Of a stretch of 25,940 bases of DNA, positions 19,907 to 25,940 are shown one piece after another. The translations under genes were made by a program, and so were the position numbers. The stretch comes from CAZKEG01 sp964601575. GTDB taxonomy: Bacteria > Desulfobacterota > Thermodesulfobacteria > Thermodesulfobacteriales > Thermodesulfatatoraceae. The notes under the pieces were generated by a model. It was not told the DNA's origin. It made no database searches and was given only the letters and a program-made list of their open reading frames with translations. Position 1 is the stretch's first letter. Every line of letters starts with the position of its first letter. The stretch lies in NCBI GenBank assembly GCA_964601575.1, contig CAZROA010000017.1:1-25940 (forward strand). The letters are read 5' to 3'.

Positions 19907-21621
19907 AGGTGGTCATGGCCCAAAAGGCTGGGTTTTGTATGGGCGTTAGGCGGGCGGTACAAATCGCCCTCCGGGCTGCCAGTGAGGCCGAAAGGCCGGT
20001 TTATACTTACGGGCCTTTGATCCATAATTCCCAAGCCTTGATGCTCCTCGAGGCCTTGGAAGTACGCCCCCTAAAAGAGATTCCTGAAAAAGGAAAGGGG
20101 ACGATCATTATCCGTGCCCATGGCGTCCCACCCGAAGAAAAAGAACGCCTGCGGCAGGCTGGTTTTAAGATCATTGAGGGGACGTGCCCTCGAGTGCTGA
20201 GGGTCCAGGCGCTTGCCAAGCGCTTTAGTGCCCAGGGTTATCGCGTGATCATCATCGGTGATCCGGATCACGCCGAGGTAAAGGGTATATTGGGCTACGC
20301 CGGTGAAAGGGGGCTGGTGGTCAGCAAGCTCGAAGATCTAGACAGACTCCCTCCCCTTGAAAAGTACGTCATCCTCTCTCAAACCACCCAGGACGGTAAA
20401 TTCTTTGAGACCATCTCCCAGGAAATCCTCAAGCGTTTCCCCGGAGGGAAGATTTACAACACCATCTGCAATGCCACCTACGAAAGACAGCAAGAGGTCC
20501 GACGACTCTGCCGGGAATGCGAGGCCATTGTGGTGGTAGGGGGTAAAAACAGCGCTAATACCAAACGTTTGGCCATGATCGCCAGGGAATCCGGGCGGAA
20601 GGTCTATTTGGTGGAAACAGCCGAGGAATTACCCCTTAACGAACTCCAAAAATTCCGCAAAATAGGGATCACCGCCGGGGCCTCTACGCCCAACTGGGTT
20701 ATCAACCAGGTCGTCCGCACGCTGGAAGATTGGCCTTCGCCCTATGAATCTTCGCTGAAGCGCTGGATAAGAAAGGTCTTGCGTTTTTCCTTCGAGAGCA
20801 ATCTGGCCCTGGCCTTAGGCACCGCCGCCCTTACTTTAACCGCTGTCTTCTTACTACACCTGACCTTTTCTTGGCTCTATCTGCTCTTGGCTGGTGCCTT
20901 TACCTTTAGCGCCCACACCTTAAACCGGATCACGGATATCAAGGCCCTACGGCTAAACGACCCTTTCCGGGCCCGGTTCTTAGAAAGACACCGGAAACCT
21001 CTCCTCTTTTTGTGTGGGCTGGGTTATCTCCTCTCCCTTTATCTAGCCTTTAGACTCTCGAAAGAGGCCTTTTACCTCACGGCCTTTTTGGTGATCATCA
21101 CCGTGCTCTATAGCCTCCCCTTCTTGTGGCGGGGGAGGGGATTTAAGGTCCGCTGGCTACCCGGAGCAAGGAGTGGATTGATCGCCCTGGCCTGGATGGC
21201 CATCACTACCTTGGTCCCCTGGCTGGCGACAGGGGCACCCGGGGCCCCTTACCTGGTCATGGGGTTTGTCTTTCTGGTGGCCTTTATCCGCGCCGTATTT
21301 TTGGAGATACTTGAGGTCCAGGGGGACGGGTTTGTCGGTAAAGAGACCCTGCCGGTCTTTATCGGGGTGGAAAAGACCTTTTTTGTCTTAAAGATAGCCA
21401 TCGGTTTGTTGGCCTTGGAGATATTGGCCTTAGGGATCATGGGCCCCCTCCCGATCCCGGCGACGATAAGTCTCTTAATCGTCCCCATTTATGCCTTTTA
21501 TACCTTGCGTCTCTATGAGAGGCGTCTGTTAGGGCAGGGACTCCTGCTTGAGGCCTTATCCGAAGGACTGCCTTTGATCACCTGTGTGAGCACGATATTT
21601 TTACCCCGTAAGTCGGTTTAG
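19903..21621 (+). CDS. ispH: IspH (HMBPP reductase) fused to a UbiA-family prenyltransferase domain
   Basis: The 572-residue protein has two complete halves. Residues 1 to about 282 are IspH, the last MEP-pathway enzyme, which reduces HMBPP to IPP and DMAPP. Fe-S cysteines are in GFCMGVRRAV (C12), EGTCPRV (about 97) and NTICNAT (about 192). Substrate-site motifs are RAHGVPP, DPDHAEVKGI, SQTTQDG, NSANTKRL and GITAGASTPNWVI. Residues about 290-570 form a polytopic UbiA-type domain with 8 or so hydrophobic helices. Its first motif, LNRITDIKALRLNDP, lacks the second aspartate of NxxxDxxxD. Its second, LEILEVQGDGFVGKETLPV, has glutamates where DIxDxEGD is usual. The frame is continuous with no gap between domains. 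Which aromatic or other acceptor is prenylated, if any, is unknown. Confidence 0.88.
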   Translation: MKVVMAQKAGFCMGVRRAVQIALRAASEAERPVYTYGPLIHNSQALMLLEALEVRPLKEIPEKGKGTIIIRAHGVPPEEKERLRQAGFKIIEGTCPRVLRVQALAKRFSAQGYRVIIIGDPDHAEVKGILGYAGERGLVVSKLEDLDRLPPLEKYVILSQTTQDGKFFETISQEILKRFPGGKIYNTICNATYERQQEVRRLCRECEAIVVVGGKNSANTKRLAMIARESGRKVYLVETAEELPLNELQKFRKIGITAGASTPNWVINQVVRTLEDWPSPYESSLKRWIRKVLRFSFESNLALALGTAALTLTAVFLLHLTFSWLYLLLAGAFTFSAHTLNRITDIKALRLNDPFRARFLERHRKPLLFLCGLGYLLSLYLAFRLSKEAFYLTAFLVIITVLYSLPFLWRGRGFKVRWLPGARSGLIALAWMAITTLVPWLATGAPGAPYLVMGFVFLVAFIRAVFLEILEVQGDGFVGKETLPVFIGVEKTFFVLKIAIGLLALEILALGIMGPLPIPATISLLIVPIYAFYTLRLYERRLLGQGLLLEALSEGLPLITCVSTIFLPRKSV

Positions 21622-21633
21622 ATCGTACGAAAG

Positions 21634-23232
21634 ATGAAGATACGTACCTCAAAGATCCTTCTCTTCTTGTTGGGGTTTCTTCTGCTTAGCGGGCACCCTA
21701 TGGCCCAAGATTACGGAGGGGCCTTGGTCATCGGCTCCATCGGTGATGCCAGCATCCTCATTCCCATGTTGGCCACCGATGCCGCCAGCCACGAAGTAGC
21801 CGGGCTGATCTTTAACGGCCTGGTCAAATACGACAAAGACTTGAATCTGGTCGGTGATCTGGCCGAACGCTTTGAGGTGACTGATGGCGGCAAGACCATC
21901 ACCTTTCATTTACGTCACGGGGTAAAGTGGCATGATGGAGTCGAGTTCACCGCAGATGATGTCATGTTCGGTTTCAAACTCATTACCGATCCCAAGACGC
22001 CGACGGCTTATGCCGGGGACTTCCTGGAAGTAGAAAAGGCCGAGGTGGTAGACCGCTATACCTTTCGGGTCCATTATAAAGAGCCCTTTGCCCCGGCGCT
22101 TGGTTCCTGGGGAAACTTGGTGGTCTTACCCAAACACCTACTTGAAGGCAAGGACATCACCAAGACCGATTTTGGTCGTCACCCCATCGGGACCGGGCCT
22201 TTTAAATTCAAAGAATGGCGCCCACAGGAAAAGATCGTCCTTGAGGCCAACCCGGACTATTTCGAGGGAAGGCCCTATCTCAACTACATCATCACTCGGG
22301 TCATCCCTGATCCGGCGACTATGTTCATGGAGCTAAAGGCCGAAGGGATAGATTGGATGGGGCTTACTCCCTTGCAATACGCCAGGGAGACCAATGATCC
22401 GGCTTTTCTGAAACACTTCAAAAAATACAAATATCTCTCCTTTTCTTATACCTATCTAGGATACAATCTGCGCCATCCGCTTTTTAGGGATCGGCGGGTA
22501 AGGCAGGCCCTTTCCTACGCCATAGACAAGAAAGAGATCGTCCAAGGAGTCCTTTACGGGCTGGGGGTGGTAGCCACCGGGCCGTATAAGCCGGATACCT
22601 GGTTTTATAATCCCAACGTGAAACGCTACCCTTACAACCCAAAAAAGGCCTTAGAGCTCCTGGCTGAGGCCGGTTGGCGGGATACCGATGGCGATGGCCT
22701 CCTCGACAAGGATGGCCGACCTTTTGAATTTACGGTCCTTACCAACCAGGGGAACATCTCCCGTCTCTTGACCGCCCAAGTGATCCAGTATCGCCTGGCC
22801 CAGATCGGGATCAAGATGCACATTCGGACCATCGAGTGGACGGCCTTTATCAAAGAATTCATCGATAAACGCCGCTTTGAGGCCGTCATCCTCGGCTGGA
22901 CCACCTCCACCGAGCCGGATCTTTATGACATTTGGCACTCAAGCAAGATAAAGCCCCCGGGGCTTAACTTCATCGGCTATGCCAATCCGGAGGTGGATCG
23001 CCTCCTGGAAGAAGGGCGGCGGACCTTTGATCGAGAGAAACGAAAGAAGATTTATTTTCGCTTCCAGGAAATTCTCGCCGAAGATCAACCCTATACCTTT
23101 CTCTATGTCCCCATGGCCCTTCCCTGTATCCATAGACGTTTTCACGGGATAAAACCCGCTCCCATAGGAATTGCCTATAATATTTACCGCTGGTGGGTAC
23201 CTAAAGACCAACAGAAATACTATATGCCTTGA
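21634..23232 (+). CDS. OppA/DppA-type (SBP_bac_5) extracellular solute-binding protein
   Basis: The 532-residue periplasmic binding protein has a signal peptide (residues 1-24, KILLFLLGFLLLSGHPMAQ). The family 5 features in order are SIGDASILIPMLATDAAS, GLIFNGLVKYDKDLNLVGDL, ITFHLRHGVKWHDGVEFTAD, HPIGTGPFKFKEWRPQEKIV, DRRVRQALSYAIDKKEIVQG and the C-terminal YTFLYVPMALPCIHRRFHGI. It would bind peptides, nickel complexes or other oligomers for a DppBCDF-type ABC importer. No permease or ATPase gene is adjacent: downstream is a convergent gene overlapping by 13 bases. It follows the ispH fusion by 12 bases and is probably in its transcript. Confidence 0.9.
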   Translation: MKIRTSKILLFLLGFLLLSGHPMAQDYGGALVIGSIGDASILIPMLATDAASHEVAGLIFNGLVKYDKDLNLVGDLAERFEVTDGGKTITFHLRHGVKWHDGVEFTADDVMFGFKLITDPKTPTAYAGDFLEVEKAEVVDRYTFRVHYKEPFAPALGSWGNLVVLPKHLLEGKDITKTDFGRHPIGTGPFKFKEWRPQEKIVLEANPDYFEGRPYLNYIITRVIPDPATMFMELKAEGIDWMGLTPLQYARETNDPAFLKHFKKYKYLSFSYTYLGYNLRHPLFRDRRVRQALSYAIDKKEIVQGVLYGLGVVATGPYKPDTWFYNPNVKRYPYNPKKALELLAEAGWRDTDGDGLLDKDGRPFEFTVLTNQGNISRLLTAQVIQYRLAQIGIKMHIRTIEWTAFIKEFIDKRRFEAVILGWTTSTEPDLYDIWHSSKIKPPGLNFIGYANPEVDRLLEEGRRTFDREKRKKIYFRFQEILAEDQPYTFLYVPMALPCIHRRFHGIKPAPIGIAYNIYRWWVPKDQQKYYMP

Positions 23233-24134
23233 GACCTAAACTCTTCTTTTAAGCGACAGACAAAGCAAGGGCTTGAGACCGCCGGCTCTCCGCAGACCTC
23301 ACACCGGACCAAATCTCGATCGAGGAAATCTTCTACCTTTTCCTGGAGTAAGGGATAGAGCTGACGGAGATAATCCATATAGAAACGGATCTTGGTCCCG
23401 GGCATTTGTTCCTCCAGCCGATCCATGATCTCGGCGTACACCAGGCGCGTGGCCTCAGGAGAGAGGGGACAGCGTTCGGTAAGGTATTTGATCTTTTGGC
23501 GTTTGGCATATTCTCTGATCTCAAAAGAGGTAAAACGACACAGAGGCTTGGCCTTGCGCACAAAGCCGTTGTTTTCCGGGAGCACCGGGTATTTACGGGC
23601 CAAATACTTAAGGCTCCAATTGATGACATTTCCCAGAAGGGCCGAGGCCTCATCGTCCAGGTTGTGCCCGGTAACCAGGACATCGTAACCCAAAGTCCGG
23701 GTGGCACGATTCAGAAAATAGCGCTTTATACTCCCGCAAAGGGAACAATACTTACGGGTGCGCCTCTTGAGGGCTGGGATGCCAAAGCCAAGTTCTTTGG
23801 GCAGGGAGATGAGGTGGAGCTTTCGCCCCAGATTTTCGGCAAAGTTTTCGGAAACGCGTCGGGAAAGGAGGGAAAATTCGTTTATTCCTAGGTCGATAAA
23901 GACCCCATCGGCCTGATAACCGAGATTGACCAGGGCCTGCCAAAGGACCAGACTGTCTTTCCCCCCGGAGACCGCCACCAAGATCTTGGCCTGGGGAGGA
24001 AACATCTTGAATTTGGTTATAGTGCGCTGGAGATAGCGCTCAAACCAGGAAACGAGATGTTCATCGCAAAGGGGTAGGCGATGATGAGGAATGAAAACCG
24101 TGGCCTTTTCCCGACACATTCGACAGCGCGCCAT
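23220..24134 (-). CDS. ttuA: TtuA-family tRNA 2-thiolation enzyme (U54)
   Basis: TtuA adds sulfur to ribothymidine 54 of tRNA, a heat-stabilising modification. The 304-residue product has the N-terminal zinc finger C4, C7, C23, H26, the PP-loop ATP-binding motif SGGKDS (56-61), three cysteines for a [4Fe-4S] cluster at C130, C133 (YCSLCG) and C222 (TERCPL), the TGHNLDDEA motif (155-163) and a C-terminal zinc finger C278, C281, C290, C293. The cluster cysteine numbers match those I recall for the Thermus enzyme. AGGAGG lies before the ATG. It lies 59 bases downstream of a ThiF-like E1 gene, a candidate activator of its sulfur carrier. It also resembles TtcA/Ncs6, but the double zinc fingers point to the TtuA/Ncs6 group. 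Confidence 0.87.
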   Translation of the reverse strand: MARCRMCREKATVFIPHHRLPLCDEHLVSWFERYLQRTITKFKMFPPQAKILVAVSGGKDSLVLWQALVNLGYQADGVFIDLGINEFSLLSRRVSENFAENLGRKLHLISLPKELGFGIPALKRRTRKYCSLCGSIKRYFLNRATRTLGYDVLVTGHNLDDEASALLGNVINWSLKYLARKYPVLPENNGFVRKAKPLCRFTSFEIREYAKRQKIKYLTERCPLSPEATRLVYAEIMDRLEEQMPGTKIRFYMDYLRQLYPLLQEKVEDFLDRDLVRCEVCGEPAVSSPCFVCRLKEEFRSQGI

Positions 24135-24193
24135 AAATCCTCCTGTTTTGATCCCTCAATAGGAGAGGGTAGAGGAGTAACCAATACTTTAAC

Positions 24194-25111
24194 TTAGGTT
24201 CTTAACTTCCGTTTTAAAAGATGAAATTTGATTCTTTGCCAAGGATTTTTGTATCCCCCTCGGAGATAGCCCAGGTGAAATTTCTTTAAATAGAGATCGA
24301 AGAGGAGATAGTGGGGGACGGGCTTAAGCCCTGGTCGCCCGAGGATGATGCGTATGGCCTCCATACTGACTAGGGCGCTACATAGATAGCAGGCGATGAC
24401 CGAAGCCGGTCCCCGTCCGGCCTTGAGATCAAGGCTATCCAAGTCCATGTATTTTAGAAAAAGGGGCTTGGGGGCAAGCCCCAGGGCAAAGGCGATGGCC
24501 TTTTCCAGTTTGCTCATCTCCGGAGTAATGCCAAAATATTCTTCAAAAGAAGGACTTTTCGTCGGATGAAAGACCAACATAGCCGCACTAAAGCCAAGGG
24601 GAGCAGCGATGACCACACAGATTCCCTTCTCCCGGGCCTTATCATAAAGGAGCCTTCGGGCCTCAAAGGAGAAAAACTCAATGCCATCTAAGATGACGTC
24701 TACCCCATCTAAGAAACGGTCTATATTTTCTTCGTTGATCCCTTCAGGGAAGGTCTCAATCTGGATATGGGGGTTGATATTTAAGGCCTCTTCGGCCATG
24801 ACCTCCACCTTAGGGCGCCCAAGATCAGAAATCCGGGCCCCGTATTGGCGGCTGATATTTCGCGGCTCAAAGCAATCAAAATCGGCGAGACGGAATCTTC
24901 CCACCCCCGAGCGCACCATGGAGATAAGATGTGTTCCCCCGGCTCCCCCGAGACCCGGTATGGCCACACAGGCCTTGGCCAGACGTTCTCTTTCTCCTTC
25001 GGAAAAGAGACCGATATGGGGTTGGAAGACTTCTTGCCAAAAGGCCTCTGGATCGGCGATGTTGAATTTCTCTAAGATGGCTTGCCCTTTTTTCTTTCTT
25101 TTGAAGAACAT
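24194..25111 (-). CDS. ThiF/MoeB/HesA-family E1-like adenylyltransferase
   Basis: The 305-residue protein has the E1 Rossmann core: VAIPGLGGAGGTHLISMVRS (about 48-67), RFRLADFDCFEPRNISRQYG (acidic and arginine ATP contacts), LGRPKVEVMAEEALNINPHI and VDVILDGIEFFSFEARRLL, with the Mg-binding aspartate. The CxxC zinc pairs of MoeB/ThiF are not evident; a YLCSALVSMEAI segment is near residue 245. E1-like enzymes adenylate the C-terminal glycine of ubiquitin-like sulfur carriers. Position directly upstream of ttuA suggests a TtuC-like role, but no TtuB-like carrier is in the window. AAGGAG precedes the ATG. Another possibility is an E1-like enzyme for an unrelated pathway. Confidence 0.8.
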   Translation of the reverse strand: MFFKRKKKGQAILEKFNIADPEAFWQEVFQPHIGLFSEGERERLAKACVAIPGLGGAGGTHLISMVRSGVGRFRLADFDCFEPRNISRQYGARISDLGRPKVEVMAEEALNINPHIQIETFPEGINEENIDRFLDGVDVILDGIEFFSFEARRLLYDKAREKGICVVIAAPLGFSAAMLVFHPTKSPSFEEYFGITPEMSKLEKAIAFALGLAPKPLFLKYMDLDSLDLKAGRGPASVIACYLCSALVSMEAIRIILGRPGLKPVPHYLLFDLYLKKFHLGYLRGGYKNPWQRIKFHLLKRKLRT

Positions 25112-25136
25112 CTAAGGCTCCTTTCTTGGCGACCGA

Positions 25137-25688
25137 TCAAAAGAGGCTTAATTGGACTGGCCTCCCCACCTCGATCAAGGCCGGTTCTTCGAGATAGAGC
25201 AGATAGGCGCGGGGGTTAAGGTTATAAATTTTTTGGATTAGGCATTGGTAGAGTCTCACTTGTTCCAGATGAGACTTCTGGCGCCCCCCGAGTTTGAATT
25301 CGAGAATAACCGGCCCCTCTTCGGTCATGATCAAACGATCCAAACGATGTAGTTCTCCATTTTCATCTTGTATTTCCAATTCCTGATAAACCTCAAGTCC
25401 TTCTTCAAAAAACCGGCATACTTCAGGCAGAGACAGGGCCTCGGTAAGGAGCGCCTTTAAACGGGGGACCAAGGCCGAAAGATCCTTTTGGAGGTGGGAA
25501 TCGGCCAAGGCCACCGCCTGACGAAGGGCGGTCTCTACCAATTTAGCCACTTGGGCCTTGCTGGCCTTTTTAGGTAAAGGAGGAAGGAGATAGAGGGCCT
25601 TATGGGCCAGCTCACCTTGTTTTATCTCGCGTGTTCGTTCGCCAAGTAACTCTAAATCATACGGCCTAACCTTAAGGCAAGTGCGCAT
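25137..25688 (-). CDS. stand-alone RecB/AddA-type PD-(D/E)XK nuclease domain
   Basis: The 183-residue product contains only the nuclease module found at the C-terminus of AddA, AddB and RecB helicase-nucleases. Motifs are GELAHKAL (H29), then LDRLI (D117), VILEFKLG (E130, K132) and EQVRLYQ, the QxxxY motif (Q142, Y146), in the right order and spacing. No helicase is attached: a stop codon precedes the start in frame. It is a small DNA exonuclease or nickase candidate, or the remnant of a larger enzyme. It sits between ligA and the E1-like gene with gaps of 33 and 25 bases, so it is likely co-transcribed. No clear ribosome binding site is visible at the ATG. Confidence 0.7.
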   Translation of the reverse strand: MRTCLKVRPYDLELLGERTREIKQGELAHKALYLLPPLPKKASKAQVAKLVETALRQAVALADSHLQKDLSALVPRLKALLTEALSLPEVCRFFEEGLEVYQELEIQDENGELHRLDRLIMTEEGPVILEFKLGGRQKSHLEQVRLYQCLIQKIYNLNPRAYLLYLEEPALIEVGRPVQLSLF

Positions 25689-25721
25689 AACATTTAGCCT
25701 GCTTTACCTAAACCAATAAGC

Positions 25722-25940
25722 CTATTTTTCTCCAATCAATTGGAGAAATTCTTCCTCGTTAATGATCTTGAGCCCCAATTTCTGGGCACGGGTGAACTTG
25801 GAACCGGGTTTTTCTCCTACGACCACGATGTCCACGTTTCGGGAGACATCCGAGGCCACCCGTCCACCCAAGGCCTGCACCCGCTTTTTGGCCTCATCCC
25901 GGGGCATGCTCTTGAGGCCACCGGTAAAAACAAAGGTAAG
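25722..25940 (-). CDS. ligA: C-terminal BRCT domain of NAD-dependent DNA ligase (5' end outside window)
   Basis: The frame enters from the right edge and encodes 72 residues. It begins LTFVFTGGLKSMPRDEAKKR and continues VQALGGRVASDVSRNVDIVV, VGEKPGSKFTRAQKLG and KIINEEEFLQLIGEK. This is the BRCT domain that closes bacterial LigA: the TFVFTG strand, the GGRV turn, the VVVGEKPGSK loop and the EEEFL helix. LigA seals nicks during replication and repair. The remaining N-terminal adenylation, OB, zinc and HhH domains should lie to the right. The gene would head the - strand group with the RecB-like nuclease, the E1-like gene and ttuA. Confidence 0.92.
   Translation of the reverse strand, partial: LTFVFTGGLKSMPRDEAKKRVQALGGRVASDVSRNVDIVVVGEKPGSKFTRAQKLGLKIINEEEFLQLIGEK

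Noticed and set aside
23406..23891. 161-codon + strand open frame opposite ttuA
   Set aside because: The - strand frame carries the complete TtuA motif set; this is a shadow frame.
1..25940. CRISPR array, insertion sequence, prophage or replication origin
   Set aside because: No spaced direct repeats, transposase, phage structural or integrase genes, and no DnaA-box cluster was seen in the window.

Overview
The window reads as chromosome of a Gram-negative, probably thermophilic and anaerobic or sulfur-metabolising bacterium. The Gram-negative signs are inner-core LPS heptosyltransferases (waaF, waaC, gmhB), a SurA-type chaperone and a CpoB-type lipoprotein. The thermophile sign is a TtuA-type tRNA U54 thiolation enzyme with all its metal-binding cysteines. 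A DsrE2-like protein, a DUF523 protein and a bacteriohemerythrin fit an anaerobic sulfur lifestyle. A Thermodesulfobacteria-like host is my best guess, but no marker gene here proves it.

Region 1 (1 to about 2290) is AT-rich, has low coding density, and looks foreign. It appears to be the distal part of an integron cassette array on the + strand. Three hairpin sites with attC architecture (136-196, 1042-1104, 1782-1852) each follow a gene. A fourth, right-half-only copy (420-441) is fused into the end of a HicB-like gene, and a possible left half (2252-2270) marks the array end. The cargo is a truncated ORF, a solitary HicB-like protein, a VapBC-type toxin-antitoxin pair, a frameshifted gene and a four-helix membrane protein. 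No integrase gene lies in the window; by cassette orientation it should lie to the left.

Region 2 (2290-3130) is a boundary zone. It holds a second, host-like AbrB/PIN toxin-antitoxin operon on the - strand, with a recognisable promoter and palindrome, and a decayed helix-hairpin-helix gene fragment.

Region 3 (3130-25940) is compact core genome. It contains bacteriohemerythrin; DsrE2 and DUF523; pgpA; an HDOD-GAF protein; a - strand operon mfd, SurA-like, RodZ-like, recO, LOG; a + strand operon truD, waaF, gmhB, waaC; a - strand group cpoB, periplasmic binding protein, Hsp20; a + strand group radC, ispH-UbiA fusion, oligopeptide-binding protein; and a - strand group ligA, RecB-like nuclease, ThiF-like E1, ttuA that runs off the right edge. 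All four convergent gene pairs overlap at their 3' ends, and many co-directional genes overlap by 1 to 26 bases.

The points most worth a second look are the integron array with its relic half-site, the IspH-UbiA fusion protein, the terminator-like hairpin set directly before the mfd start codon, and the TtuA/E1 pair. No tRNA, rRNA, CRISPR array, insertion sequence or prophage was seen.
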